64,000 nt of DNA from Roseateles sp049532965 (GCF_049532965.1 NZ_CP186694.1:3844001-3908000); one strand, 5' to 3'. Positions 17,095 to 26,789 are shown, numbered from the stretch's first letter. The notes: a model not told the origin generated them from the sequence alone. Translations and numbers: made by a program.

Positions 17095-18327
17095 TTACTT
17101 CTTCTGGCTCAACGCGCCCTTGGCGTTGACGTCCTTGACCTTCACCTGCGAGGCCGCCTTGAAGTCGGTCTCGTAGGCGTAGACGACGCGCTGGCCCTTG
17201 ACCTCGCCGAACACCGGGATGTTGGCGGTGATGGCCTCGTGGTCGGTCTTCGTGAACGGCTTGTTGTAGGTCGTCACGACGCCGTCCACCGGCGTCTTCA
17301 GGTCTTCCAGCGCGGCGCGGATCTTCGGGCCTTCGGTGCTGCCCGCCTGCTTGATCGCGGCGGCCAGCAGGTAGATCGAGTCGTAGCCCTGCGCGGCCGA
17401 GACCGGCGAGTCGATGCGACTGTTCTTCGGATTGAACGTCTTCAGGTAGCTGACGATGAAGGCCTGGCGCTTGGGCGTGGTCGGCTCCTGGATGAAGGTC
17501 TGCGGCATGCGCGCGCCCTCCCCGCCGGGGCCGGCGTTGTCGATGTAGTTGGCCATCGACAGCGTCCAGCTGCCGATCATCGGCACCTTCCATCCCAGCT
17601 TGGTCATGCCGTTGGCGATCTGGGCGAGCTCGGGCCCGATGCCGTAGGTCAGGATCGCCTCGGCGCCGGCCTCCTTGGCCTTGAGCAACTGGGCCGTCAT
17701 GTCGACGTCCTTGATGTTGAACTTCTCGACCGCCACCGGCTTCACGCCCTTGAGCTCGAGCGCCTTCTCCAGGTCGGCGCGGCCGAGCTGGCCGTAGTTG
17801 GTGGAGTCGGCCAGGATGGCGACCTTCTTGAAGCCGCGGCGGGTGATCGCCTCGTCGACGATCATCGGCGCCTGGATCGAGTCGTGGGCGGCGTTGCGGA
17901 AGACGTAGTTGTCGGGCTGGTCCTTGAACTGCTGCGTGATCACCGAGCCGGTGGCCACGTTGTTCATGACGGGGATCTTGGCATCCTGGTAGAAGCGCTG
18001 GGCCGCCAGCGCGACCCCGGTGTTGATGAAGCCGACGGTAGCGACCACCTTCTCGCGATTGATCAGCTCCTGCGCGATCTGGACGCCGCGCTCGTTCTTG
18101 GCTTCGTCGTCGCGTTCGACGAGCTGGATCTGGCGGCCCAAGACCCCGCCGTTCTTGTTGATTTCCTGGGCCGCCAATCGCACACCGTCGCGCATGCTGA
18201 CGCCCATCGACGACGATCCACCGGTGAAGGGGCCGGAGACGCCGATCTTGATCGGGTCGGCCGCGAGGGCGGCAAAGCTGGCGGCGGCCAGCACGGAAGC
18301 GGTCATCCAACGCGCGCTGAACTTCAT
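17095..18327 (-). CDS. livK: Branched-chain amino acid-type ABC importer, binding protein LivK
   Basis: Periplasmic binding protein of 410 residues (periplasmic binding protein type I fold) that delivers substrate to LivHMGF. Signal peptide MKFSARWMTASVLAAASFAALAA is cut near the start of DPIKIGVSGPFTGG. The family features QEINKNGGVLGRQIQLV and YGQLGRADLEKAL are present. The start at 18327 has GGAG seven bases upstream. A longer in-frame reading up to 18456 adds residues with no signal-peptide character and was rejected. The gene leads the liv cluster; the 178 bases before it should hold the promoter. Confidence 0.93.
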   Translation of the reverse strand: MKFSARWMTASVLAAASFAALAADPIKIGVSGPFTGGSSSMGVSMRDGVRLAAQEINKNGGVLGRQIQLVERDDEAKNERGVQIAQELINREKVVATVGFINTGVALAAQRFYQDAKIPVMNNVATGSVITQQFKDQPDNYVFRNAAHDSIQAPMIVDEAITRRGFKKVAILADSTNYGQLGRADLEKALELKGVKPVAVEKFNIKDVDMTAQLLKAKEAGAEAILTYGIGPELAQIANGMTKLGWKVPMIGSWTLSMANYIDNAGPGGEGARMPQTFIQEPTTPKRQAFIVSYLKTFNPKNSRIDSPVSAAQGYDSIYLLAAAIKQAGSTEGPKIRAALEDLKTPVDGVVTTYNKPFTKTDHEAITANIPVFGEVKGQRVVYAYETDFKAASQVKVKDVNAKGALSQKK

Positions 18328-18505
18328 GGTTGTCTCCGAGTCGTAGGGGTTCTGGGAGGGGGCGGAACGCCAACCCTCGAGCGTCGGTACCAACAGAGCC
18401 GGACGCCCGGCGTCAGCTTTCGCGGAACATGGTGCATGAAGCGTGCGGGATTGCACACATGCGACTACCTACTCGCAAACCCGGAGACGGGCGTTCAGCC
18501 TGGTG

Positions 18506-19390
18506 TCAGCCAGCCCGCGCCACCGACGTCGCGTACGCGCGAATGAAAGTGCGCTCGATCATCCGGGTGCTGCCCAGCTCATAGAACGCCACCATGCCGC
18601 GCAGGTATTCCGCCTTGTCCACGTCCACGTAGGACAGCGGCAGCAGGCCCGACTCCAGCAAGGGCAGGTTGGCGGCGATCCGCGCGGTCCGCTTGTTGCC
18701 GTTGGCGAAGGATTGGACGTAAGCCACCCGCGTGAGCAGGTAGAAGGCTGCCTGCACCGGATGCAAGGTGCGGGCGATGGCGAGGATCTGCTCCAGCAGC
18801 CGGGTCGCATGCCCGGTGCCAGGCCGGAACGGCGGCAGATAGGCGGATTGATGGAGGTTGATCTCCTGGTACTCGCGCGGCTTGCCCCGCTGCTCGATCG
18901 GCAGGAAGTGGTCGGACTCGCACACTTCCGCCAGGCCATGGTCATCCGTCAGCAGGGCGTGCATCCGGCAGAGGTTCTCCAGCGTGAGTTCGCGGTGCTC
19001 CCACAGGTGCTCGGCGGCGCGCTGGTGGTTGAGCGCCAGCACCGCCTCGTCCATCGGCTTGGATGGATTGCGTTCGCCACACTCGATCAAGGCGGCCGTG
19101 TCCAGCACCGAGTAGCTGCTGCCCTCCAGCAGCGAGGACGCCCAGCTGAAGTCGACGAGGAATCCGGTCAGGAAGCGGCGGTCCAGCGGACGCGCGAACG
19201 CCTGGATCGCGGCACACCGCCCGGCGCGCCAGGGGTGAAGTCCCGGCTCCGGATCGAGGAGTTCGTCGCGGAACGGTGCCGCCGGGCGCGCGTGCGCCGG
19301 CCGGGAGAAGTGATGCGCAACGTCAGGGTCTTCGTCCGGAAAGCGCCGGGGAACGGGGGGCCGGTGGGGCAGTGCGGCGTCGTGGTGCAT
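18506..19390 (-). CDS. Fic-domain protein lacking the catalytic histidine
   Basis: 294-residue protein with a Fic core of the kind that transfers AMP to target proteins. The N-terminal inhibitory motif [S/T]xxxE[G/N] is intact: S85 to E89-G90 in SSLLEG. The active loop reads VQSFANGNKRTAR at 225-237, where the canonical form is HPFxxGNGRxxR. Q226 (codon CAA) therefore stands where the catalytic His belongs, and K233 replaces a Gly. The P-loop-like GN and Arg are kept. It may be inactive as an AMPylase or use another chemistry. The neighbours give no toxin partner. It lies between livK and a UbiH-type gene in the same direction. Confidence 0.85.
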   Translation of the reverse strand: MHHDAALPHRPPVPRRFPDEDPDVAHHFSRPAHARPAAPFRDELLDPEPGLHPWRAGRCAAIQAFARPLDRRFLTGFLVDFSWASSLLEGSSYSVLDTAALIECGERNPSKPMDEAVLALNHQRAAEHLWEHRELTLENLCRMHALLTDDHGLAEVCESDHFLPIEQRGKPREYQEINLHQSAYLPPFRPGTGHATRLLEQILAIARTLHPVQAAFYLLTRVAYVQSFANGNKRTARIAANLPLLESGLLPLSYVDVDKAEYLRGMVAFYELGSTRMIERTFIRAYATSVARAG

Positions 19391-19499
19391 GGGGCCTCTC
19401 GCGAGTCGTGAGAGGCTGCATTCTTCGAATCCCGAAGCAACGCGATATGACCTGAACCTGCTTGTCGATGGACCCGCTCAGCGAGCGTTCAACGAGCGC

Positions 19500-20774
19500 T
19501 CATCGGCGCCCGAACATCATCTGCCCCGCCAGCGCCCGCTTGAGCGGCGGCAGCGCCTGCAGCGCGGCCAGCCCCAGCCCGCGGGCGGCCGGCAGCCCGG
19601 GCCAGCGCCACGCGAAGGTCCGAGCCAGGAAGTCGGTCGTCAGGATCGTCGCCCATCGGTCCGGCGCCCGTTGCCACTCGACCCGACGCAGCGCCACGTC
19701 CACCTGCGGATGACGGCGCAGCGCCTCGACCAGCGCGAACGCGTCCCGCAGGCCGAGGTTCAGTCCCTGCCCCGCCACCGGATGCAGCGTCTGGGCCGCG
19801 TTGCCGATGCGGATGCGGCGGCCTTCGACCAGGGTGCGCTCAGCGTTCAGGCCCAGCGGAAAGCACTTCAGCGGCCCGATGCCTTGCAACGGGCCGACGC
19901 GGTCCGGCAACTGGTGCTGGATCACCGCCAGCCGCTGCGCATCGGTCAGCCCGGCGACCTCATCCTCGTCTTGCTGCTGGCACCACACGAGCGCGGCACG
20001 CCGCTGCCCATCGCGGTCGGGCAGCGGCAGCAGCGCCAGCGGACCGCGGCGCGTGAAGCGCTCGTAGGCGACGCCCACCGGGCTGCCTGCCGACAGCGTC
20101 ACCGTGCCAACCCAGGCGTTCTGTCGATAGTCGCGCGTCAGCGACTTGCGCGCCTGCTCGGAGAACACGCCGCCCTCGGCGACCACCGCCAGATCGAAGC
20201 GCTCGGCGATGCCGGCGTCGACCTCGACCTCGTCCGGCCGGTCCTGCTTGATGCCGTCGACCGCCTGGCCGAACCGGCTGATCAGGCGCTTCGGTTCCTG
20301 TGCGCTGACCTGCTGCCAGGCGGCCTGGAGCGGCGCCACCAATTGGCCGTACGGAAGCACCGCGCCCAGTTGGGGAACCGCCTGCTCGGCGGCGGTGATG
20401 CGGACCTCAGGCTCTCCCGAGGGCCCGAACCACGGACTCGACAGCGTCGGCGGCGCCTGGCTCACATGCACCTCGCGGATGGCCTGCGCCTGCGCCGCCG
20501 GCCATACACGCAAGCGCTGCAGCAATTGCACGCTGCCCAGCGACAAGGCCAGCGTCCGGGGATCGCCGGAAACGTCGCGCTCGATGGGCCGCGCATCGAA
20601 GAGGCTCACCTGCGCCCGCGGCAGGTAGTGCGCCGCCAACAGCGCCAGCGCCAGCCCGGCCGGGCCCGCGCCGATCACGGCCAGCCGCAGCGCCGGGGCT
20701 TGGCCGTCGAAGGCGGCATCGAAGGCATCGGGCGTCACCGCGACCGCGGCATCGGTGTCTGAAGGCTGAGACAT
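19500..20774 (-). CDS. UbiH/VisC-type FAD-dependent monooxygenase
   Basis: 424-residue flavoprotein of the UbiH/UbiF/VisC/COQ6 group, whose members hydroxylate the ring of ubiquinone precursors. The FAD GxGxxG motif is VIGAGPAGLALAL near residue 35. The second FAD motif is RIRIGNAAQTLHPVAGQGLN with the family signature following (LGLRDAFALVEAL). The aromatic position modified cannot be told from sequence alone. The ATG at 20774 was preferred. An in-frame GTG at 20828 would add 18 residues. Confidence 0.88.
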   Translation of the reverse strand: MSQPSDTDAAVAVTPDAFDAAFDGQAPALRLAVIGAGPAGLALALLAAHYLPRAQVSLFDARPIERDVSGDPRTLALSLGSVQLLQRLRVWPAAQAQAIREVHVSQAPPTLSSPWFGPSGEPEVRITAAEQAVPQLGAVLPYGQLVAPLQAAWQQVSAQEPKRLISRFGQAVDGIKQDRPDEVEVDAGIAERFDLAVVAEGGVFSEQARKSLTRDYRQNAWVGTVTLSAGSPVGVAYERFTRRGPLALLPLPDRDGQRRAALVWCQQQDEDEVAGLTDAQRLAVIQHQLPDRVGPLQGIGPLKCFPLGLNAERTLVEGRRIRIGNAAQTLHPVAGQGLNLGLRDAFALVEALRRHPQVDVALRRVEWQRAPDRWATILTTDFLARTFAWRWPGLPAARGLGLAALQALPPLKRALAGQMMFGRR

Positions 20775-20885
20775 GGCATCGACCCGTAAAGCTGCGCCGG
20801 CCGCGTCAGGCGGCCGGCTTCGGGCCACTATAGCGCCGGCCCGCCTCGCATCGGCCGGTCAGCGCCCGCCCGGAGCGCGCCGCGG

Positions 20886-22694
20886 TCAGACGGCCACCAG
20901 CTGCCGCTGCCCCGCACCCGGCAGCGCGCGCAGCGACTGGGCCACCGTCGCGGTGTACTCGCGGCTGAGGACCGTGCTGACGAAGATCCAGTCGCAGCGG
21001 CACTCGGTGGCCGTCGCGGTGACCGTCATGTAGCCGCGTCGCGAGGTGTCGGCATAGACCAGCGGCCCCACCAGCTGCGTCGCCCCGGCAGCGAATTGCT
21101 GCGGATCCTGGTTGGGGAGCAGGGCCTCGATGCCGGGCGACGACACCGAAGCCGTCGCGAATTCGACGCCGATCTGGCGATTGGACGCATCGAGCAGGTT
21201 GTTCGCCCAGGCGTTGTGCGTGTCGCCAGCGAGCACGACCAGGTTCTTGTCCAGTTGACGCACCGCGCCCAGCAGCGCCTCGCGCTCGACGGGATAGCCG
21301 TCCCACGCGTCCAGGTTGTACGGCACCCACGGTTCGCTGAGCACCGCCTGTTCCTGGACGGTGAGGCTGGCGGGATCGGTCCGCTGCTTGTTCAGGAGCG
21401 CCGCGTACGCCGCCACCGTCACGCCGGCGCCGGGCACGAGGACGCCCAGCAGGATCGGCGACGGAATCTCCATGCGCCCCATCAACACCTGCTGCCCGAG
21501 CACTTGCCATGTTGCGCTCGAGGCCGCCATCCGCGCGCTCAGCCATTGGCGTTGCGCCTCTCCGAGCAGCGGACGATCGGTACGAGCCAGGTCGGCCCGC
21601 AGCTTCGCCTCGTCGACGCCGCCCGCGGTGAAGTAATCGACGTCGCGAAGCTTCTCGACCCGCCCCACCAGCCGCGTGTCCAGCATGTGCAGCGACATCA
21701 GCGAGCCGAAATCGAAGCTGCGATAGATCGTCGACGGATCGCTGCCATCGCGCACCGGCAGCCATTCGTGCCAGGCCTGCACCGCGGCGGCCCGGCGCGC
21801 GGCGAAATCACCTTCCGAGGCGGGATCGTGGTTGAGCGCGCCGGTCATCCAGGCGTCGTTGGCAATCTCGTGGTCGTCCCACACCGCGATCATGGGCAGT
21901 TGTGCGTGCAGCGCCTGGAGATCCGCATCGGCGCGGTATTGCGCATAGCGGCGGCGATAGTCATCCAGCGTGAGGAGTTCCTTCGGCGGTTCGACGACGC
22001 GGCCCAGCGCCTGCGCGTTGGCGCTCGCGTACTGGCCGGGGCCATGCTCGTAGATGTAGTCGCCCAGATGCACCGCGACGTCGTAACCGTCGCTCTCGGC
22101 GCGCTTGGCCACCTCCGCATACACGTTGAAGTAGCCGGCCGGATAGTTCGAGCATGACATCACCGCCAGCCTGACCTGCGACACGGTGCCGGTCGGCAGC
22201 GTCTTCGCGCGCCCCACGGCCGAGGTTGCGGCGTAGGCCTTGAATCGGTACCAGTAGCGCGTGCCCGCCTGGAGGCCGGCGGCGTCAACCTTCACGCAGA
22301 AGTCGCTGGTGGCGCGGGCGGTCACGGTGCCGCTGGACACGATGGTGGCGAAGCTCGCATCGCTGGCCACTTCCCAGGTCACCGGGATGTCGCGGGCGTC
22401 GGTGCTGTCCTGGGCGCGCACGCGGGTCCACAGGATGACGCGATCGTTCAGCGGATCGCCGCTGGCCACGCCATGGCTGAAGACGACGGCGACCTGCGCA
22501 GGGGTGCCGTTGGCGCCGTCCCCTCCGCCGCTGCCGCAGCCGCTCAGCGGCAGGCCGGCCGCGAGCGCACCGGCGGCGAGCGCGCCGCCTACGAGCTGGC
22601 GACGCGTGCGGTCGACGGCTTCGGCCGGGGCGCCGGGCGTGACGTCGTCGTTCGGTTGCATCGGTGGGAGAGCGCTGGGGGGAGTCTTGTTCAT
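20886..22694 (-). CDS. phoD: PhoD-like alkaline phosphatase/phosphodiesterase, Tat-exported lipoprotein
   Basis: 602-residue metallophosphoesterase of the PhoD family (Ca/Fe-dependent phosphatase acting outside the cytoplasm). The export signal has a twin-arginine TRRQLV followed by a hydrophobic run and a lipobox LSGC, so the mature protein is probably a lipid-anchored Tat substrate. Family motifs are HGVASGDPLNDRVILWTRV, the metal-site HLGDYIYEHGPG, WDDHEIANDAW and LAGDTHNAWANN. The ATG at 22694 (MNKTPPS) was selected because it precedes the signal region. An upstream reading to 22889 has no family support. Phosphate regulation is plausible but no Pho box was established. Confidence 0.92.
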   Translation of the reverse strand: MNKTPPSALPPMQPNDDVTPGAPAEAVDRTRRQLVGGALAAGALAAGLPLSGCGSGGGDGANGTPAQVAVVFSHGVASGDPLNDRVILWTRVRAQDSTDARDIPVTWEVASDASFATIVSSGTVTARATSDFCVKVDAAGLQAGTRYWYRFKAYAATSAVGRAKTLPTGTVSQVRLAVMSCSNYPAGYFNVYAEVAKRAESDGYDVAVHLGDYIYEHGPGQYASANAQALGRVVEPPKELLTLDDYRRRYAQYRADADLQALHAQLPMIAVWDDHEIANDAWMTGALNHDPASEGDFAARRAAAVQAWHEWLPVRDGSDPSTIYRSFDFGSLMSLHMLDTRLVGRVEKLRDVDYFTAGGVDEAKLRADLARTDRPLLGEAQRQWLSARMAASSATWQVLGQQVLMGRMEIPSPILLGVLVPGAGVTVAAYAALLNKQRTDPASLTVQEQAVLSEPWVPYNLDAWDGYPVEREALLGAVRQLDKNLVVLAGDTHNAWANNLLDASNRQIGVEFATASVSSPGIEALLPNQDPQQFAAGATQLVGPLVYADTSRRGYMTVTATATECRCDWIFVSTVLSREYTATVAQSLRALPGAGQRQLVAV

Positions 22695-22927
22695 GGCAGG
22701 CAGAGGCTGGCAGGGATGTCGAGTGCGCGAGTGCTCGCAGTGGCCGGCCGCGAAGGAAATGTTCGCGGCGCCGCGGCCGTCATGGAGGAGACAGCGCTCG
22801 CCCATGGGTTCCCTCGACCAGGGGGCATTCGGCATGCCGCACAGCGCCGCTGCGCCGGCTGCTACGCTTGCGGCCCTCGACGGCGTCACGAGCGCCGGCG
22901 TTCCGCATCCAGCAAGAGGAGAAGCGC

Positions 22928-23908
22928 ATGCAATACCGTCGACTCGGCCGCAGCGGCCTGCAGGTGTCCGAACTGTCCCTGGGCTCCTGGGTGACGTACC
23001 ACAACCAGGTCGACACCGGCTCGGCCGTCGAGCTGATGGCCGCCGCGCGCGACGCCGGCATCAACTTCTTCGACAACGCCGAGGCCTACGCGCTGGGCCG
23101 CAGCGAGGAGATCATGGGCCAGGCCTTCAAGCAGCTCGGCTGGGGCCGCCACACCTACGTGGTGTCGACCAAGTTCTACTGGGGCATCGACAAGTCCGGC
23201 ACCACGGTGAACTACAAGGACACGCTGAACCGCAAGTACCTGATGCAGGCCATCGACGGCTCGCTCAAGCGCTTCGGGCTGGACGAGATCGACCTCGTCT
23301 ACTGTCACCGTCCCGATCCGCACACGCCGATCGAGGAGACGGTGCGCGCGATGAGCGACATGGTCACGCAGGGCAAGGCGCTGTACTGGGGCACCAGCGA
23401 ATGGAGCGCCGACGAGATCCGCGCCGCCTGGGAGATCGCCGAGCGCCACCACCTGCACAAGCCGGTGATGGAGCAACCGCAGTACCACCTGTTCCATCGT
23501 CAACGTGTGGAGAAGGAGTACGCGCGTCTTTACGAGGACATCGGGCTGGGGCTCACGACCTGGAGTCCGCTGGCCTCCGGCCTGTTGACGGGCAAGTACC
23601 GCCATGGCATTCCCGAAGGCAGCCGCGGCGCGCTCGAAAGCATGTCCTGGCTGCGCGAGCAGTTGCAGGAGCCGCAGCGCAATGCCGCGGTGGGCGAGCT
23701 CGGCAAGATCGCGGATGAACTCGGCTGCACGCTGGCGCAGTTGGCGATCGCCTGGGTCAACCGCAACCCGCGCGTCTCCACGGTCATCCTCGGCGCGAGC
23801 AAGCTCTCGCAGCTGCAGGACAACCTGGGCGCGCTCGCCGTCACGCCGAAGCTGACGCCCGAGATCGTCGCCCGCATCGACGCGATCACGGTGCCGCTGG
23901 CGAAATAG
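22928..23908 (+). CDS. Aldo/keto reductase (Kv-beta/YghZ-like)
   Basis: 326-residue TIM-barrel oxidoreductase that should reduce aldehydes or ketones with NADPH. The catalytic tetrad is visible: Asp and Tyr in FFDNAEAYALGRSE, Lys in VSTKFYW and His in VYCHRPDPH. The C-terminal cofactor segment is STVILGASKLSQLQDNL. A strong GAGGAG ribosome site precedes the ATG. It is divergent from phoD with 233 bases between. Physiological substrate unknown. Confidence 0.93.
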   Translation: MQYRRLGRSGLQVSELSLGSWVTYHNQVDTGSAVELMAAARDAGINFFDNAEAYALGRSEEIMGQAFKQLGWGRHTYVVSTKFYWGIDKSGTTVNYKDTLNRKYLMQAIDGSLKRFGLDEIDLVYCHRPDPHTPIEETVRAMSDMVTQGKALYWGTSEWSADEIRAAWEIAERHHLHKPVMEQPQYHLFHRQRVEKEYARLYEDIGLGLTTWSPLASGLLTGKYRHGIPEGSRGALESMSWLREQLQEPQRNAAVGELGKIADELGCTLAQLAIAWVNRNPRVSTVILGASKLSQLQDNLGALAVTPKLTPEIVARIDAITVPLAK

Positions 23909-24283
23909 GCGCGCGGACGGTCTTCTTCCGCCTTTTCAGGCGAGGGTCGACCATGTTCAGCGACAGCAAGCTGCCGAACTCGAACCCGCGATGGCAGATG
24001 GAGCGCTGACCCAATATCGCGAAAGAGAAAGAGCGCGGCCTCGGTTGTCAGCAAGGCGTGGTTGTCATCAGGAATTGACAGGCAGAAATGACGGCAATCC
24101 TGGTCGTCGGATGCCCGGGCAAGGCCTGACCCGTTCGCCAGGCCCCGTGGCGGCGGGCCTGGCGGGCCTCGCGGGTCGCGCGCGCCGATTGCCCTGGCGC
24201 GAGACTGCCCGCGCTTGGCGCGGCGCCAAGGACCAGCGGCCTAGAATCGCTGGCCGTCCATCCAACGAGGATCCCCTGCTTTG
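23909..24283. other. 375-base gap with hairpins upstream of the antiporter
   Basis: No gene is supported here. It holds a perfect 9-bp hairpin (GCCAGGCCC at 24137-24145 with 24155-24163). A 7-bp dyad CTTGGCG-CGG-CGCCAAG lies at 24214-24230. A -10-like TAGAAT is at 24242-24247, about 40 bases before the antiporter start. The dyad covers the expected -35 position and could be an operator. Confidence 0.5.
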
Positions 24284-25525
24284 ATGAACGACCTTGCGAA
24301 CTTCCTGCAGTTCAGCAGTTGGCCGCCCCGGCCCGACTGGCTGTTCTGGGCCTCGCTGACCATGGTGGCCGCCGGCGTGCTCGGCGAATTCGTGAACCGC
24401 CGGTTGGGACTGCCGCGCGTCGTCGGCTACAGCGTCGTCGGCATGATCCTGGCGGCGCTCGGACATGGCATCTTCGCCAACGGCGCGCTCGATGCGCGGC
24501 TGCGCCTGGTCGTCGACCTCGCGCTGGCGTTGTTGCTGTTCGAGATGGGTTCGCGGGTGCACCTGCGATGGCTGCGCAACAACAAGGCCCTGCTGGGCGC
24601 AAGCGCGGCGGAGGCGTTGGCGAGCTTCGTCGTCGTCGGCTATGGGCTGACGCTGCTGGGCGTGAGCCCGCTGGTGTCGATCAGTTGCGCCGTGCTGACG
24701 ATGGCCTCCAGCGCCGCCGTGATCGGCCGGGTCGGCGCGGAGTTGCGCGCCGCCGGCCAGGTCAGCGAGCGCATGCTGGCGCTGGCATCGCTCAACACGA
24801 TCTACGGCGTGCTCGCGCACAAGCTGCTGCTGGGCTGGCTGGCGCTCGACCAGAAGGGCGACTGGCTGGAGGCGGTCGCGCAACCGCTGTATGCGTTCGT
24901 CGGCTCGGTGATCGTCGCCGGATTGCTGGCTCGCCTGACGGCGGGCCTGATGCGGCGGCTGGACCTGCGCAACGAGAACTCCGTGCTGATGCTGCTGGGG
25001 CTGGTGCTGGTGGCGCTGAGCGCGGCGCGGGTGCTGAACCTGTCCACGCTGCTGGTGCCGCTGCTAGCCGGCATGATCCTGCGCAACACGACCGAGCGCC
25101 CCTGGGTCTGGCCGCGCCACTTTGGCACGGCGGGTGGCGTGCTGGTGCTGTTGCTGTTCGTCGCGGTCGGCTCCGCGTGGACGCTGCAGGCGCTGGCCGC
25201 GGGCGCGGTGCTGGCGCTGGCGCTGCTGCTGTTGCGGTTGCTGGCGAAGGCGCTCGCGCTCACCGGCATGGCCAAGGTCAGCGGCATCGACATGCGCCAG
25301 GGCATCGCGCTGGCGGTGTGCCTGAGCCCGGTGTCCGGCACGACGCTGGTGCTGTTCAGCGAGGTGCAGCTGCACCATCCGCAGGTGGCGTCGATGCTGG
25401 CGCCGGTGATCCTGTCGACGATCGCGCTGATGGAGCTGGTTGGACCGATCGCGGTGCAGTGGGGCCTGCGGGTTGCCGGTGAGCATCACCCTGAAACCTC
25501 GGTCAAGGAAGGCGCAAAGCGATGA
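24284..25525 (+). CDS. CPA2-family cation:proton antiporter, exchanger domain only
   Basis: 413-residue membrane protein with 11-13 hydrophobic segments, resembling the exchanger domain of KefB/KefC. Typical stretches are PRVVGYSVVGMILAALGHGI, LDARLRLVVDLALALLLFEMGSRVHL and MASSAAVIGRVGAEL. The RCK/KTN nucleotide-binding domain of Kef proteins is missing. Ion specificity (K+ or Na+) is not readable. The ATG at 24284 is used; a TTG just before it is also in frame. The last four bases overlap the start of the YbdK-like ligase gene (ATGA). Confidence 0.88.
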   Translation: MNDLANFLQFSSWPPRPDWLFWASLTMVAAGVLGEFVNRRLGLPRVVGYSVVGMILAALGHGIFANGALDARLRLVVDLALALLLFEMGSRVHLRWLRNNKALLGASAAEALASFVVVGYGLTLLGVSPLVSISCAVLTMASSAAVIGRVGAELRAAGQVSERMLALASLNTIYGVLAHKLLLGWLALDQKGDWLEAVAQPLYAFVGSVIVAGLLARLTAGLMRRLDLRNENSVLMLLGLVLVALSAARVLNLSTLLVPLLAGMILRNTTERPWVWPRHFGTAGGVLVLLLFVAVGSAWTLQALAAGAVLALALLLLRLLAKALALTGMAKVSGIDMRQGIALAVCLSPVSGTTLVLFSEVQLHHPQVASMLAPVILSTIALMELVGPIAVQWGLRVAGEHHPETSVKEGAKR

Positions 25526-26655
25526 GCCTCGAACCTTTTGCCACTTCCAAGCCCCTGACGATGGGCGTGGAGCTCGAGCTCCAGATCGTCAACCGTCACG
25601 ACTACGACCTGATGCCGGGTTCGAAGGACCTGCTGCGCGTGATGAAGGGCGAAGCGCTGCCCGGCGACGTCACGCCGGAGATCACCGACAGCATGATCGA
25701 GCTCTGCACCAACGTGTGCACGAGCTACGAGCAGGTGCTGGAGCAACTGACGATCACGCGCGACGCACTGGTGCGCAGTGCCGACAAGCTGAACCTGGGC
25801 CTGTCGGGCGGCGGCACGCATCCGTACCAGCACTGGAGCAAGCAGCGGATCTTCGACAAGCCGCGCTTCCAGGAGATCTCGTCGCTGTATGGCTACCTGA
25901 GCAAGCAGTTCACGGTGTTCGGCCAGCACGTGCACATCGGCTGCGAGGGCCCGGACCATGCGCTGCGGTTGCTGCACGGCTTGTCGCGCTTCATTCCGCA
26001 CCTGATCGCGTTGTCGGCGTCGTCGCCGTATGTACAGGGGAACGACACGGGCTTCCATTCGGCGCGGCTGAATTCGGTCTTTGCGTTTCCGCTGTCGGGG
26101 CGGGCGCCGTTCGTGCTGACCTGGGACGACTTCCTGGTGTTCTTCGAGAAGATGACGCACACGGGCGTCGTGAAGAGCATGAAGGACTTCTATTGGGACA
26201 TCCGGCCCAAGCCCGAGTACGGGACGATCGAGGTGCGCGTGCTGGACACGCCGTTGACGATCGAGAAGGCCTCGGCGCTGGCGGCGCTGATCCAGTGCCT
26301 GGCGCGATGGATCACGCACGACCAGCCGTTCGTGCTGCACGAGGACGATTACCTGCCCTACACGTTCAACCGATTCCAGGCGTGCCGGTTCGGGCTGGAC
26401 GGGACTTTCGTCGACCCGAAGAGCGGCGAGCACCGCAGCCTGCGGGAAGACCTGAACGTCACGCTGCATGCGCTGGAGCCGCATGCCGTGGCGCTGCGGG
26501 CAGAGCCGGCCTTGCGGTATGTCCGCGAGGAGATGCGCTGGCAGGGCAACGATGCGACATGGGCGCGCGGCGTCGTGGAGAAGGAGCAGTTGCTGAACGA
26601 GCTGGTGCGGCAACAGTGCGAGCGGTGGGCCGGGAGGCCGGTGGCGACGCGGTGA
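25522..26655 (+). CDS. ybdK: YbdK-type carboxylate-amine ligase (GCS2 family)
   Basis: 377-residue ATP-grasp-like ligase of the glutamate-cysteine ligase 2 family. E. coli YbdK has weak gamma-glutamyl-cysteine ligase activity; the true substrate is unknown. Recognisable segments include MGVELELQIVNRHDYDLMPG, EITDSMIELCTNVCTSY, GGGTHPYQHW, GQHVHIGC and YGTIEVRVLDTPLT. Start ATG overlaps the antiporter stop, so both are made from one message with coupled translation. Other neighbours do not suggest a pathway. Confidence 0.92.
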   Translation: MSLEPFATSKPLTMGVELELQIVNRHDYDLMPGSKDLLRVMKGEALPGDVTPEITDSMIELCTNVCTSYEQVLEQLTITRDALVRSADKLNLGLSGGGTHPYQHWSKQRIFDKPRFQEISSLYGYLSKQFTVFGQHVHIGCEGPDHALRLLHGLSRFIPHLIALSASSPYVQGNDTGFHSARLNSVFAFPLSGRAPFVLTWDDFLVFFEKMTHTGVVKSMKDFYWDIRPKPEYGTIEVRVLDTPLTIEKASALAALIQCLARWITHDQPFVLHEDDYLPYTFNRFQACRFGLDGTFVDPKSGEHRSLREDLNVTLHALEPHAVALRAEPALRYVREEMRWQGNDATWARGVVEKEQLLNELVRQQCERWAGRPVATR

Positions 26656-26789
26656 ACGGCGGCTGGTCCGGCGGATCAGCTTGTGGCGATCAATGACCGT
26701 ACATACCCGCACGGCGGTCACCCTGGACCTCCATGACACATGACGCGCTGGCGGGGGCTGACCTCCGCGAGTAACTTCACTGATCAAGC

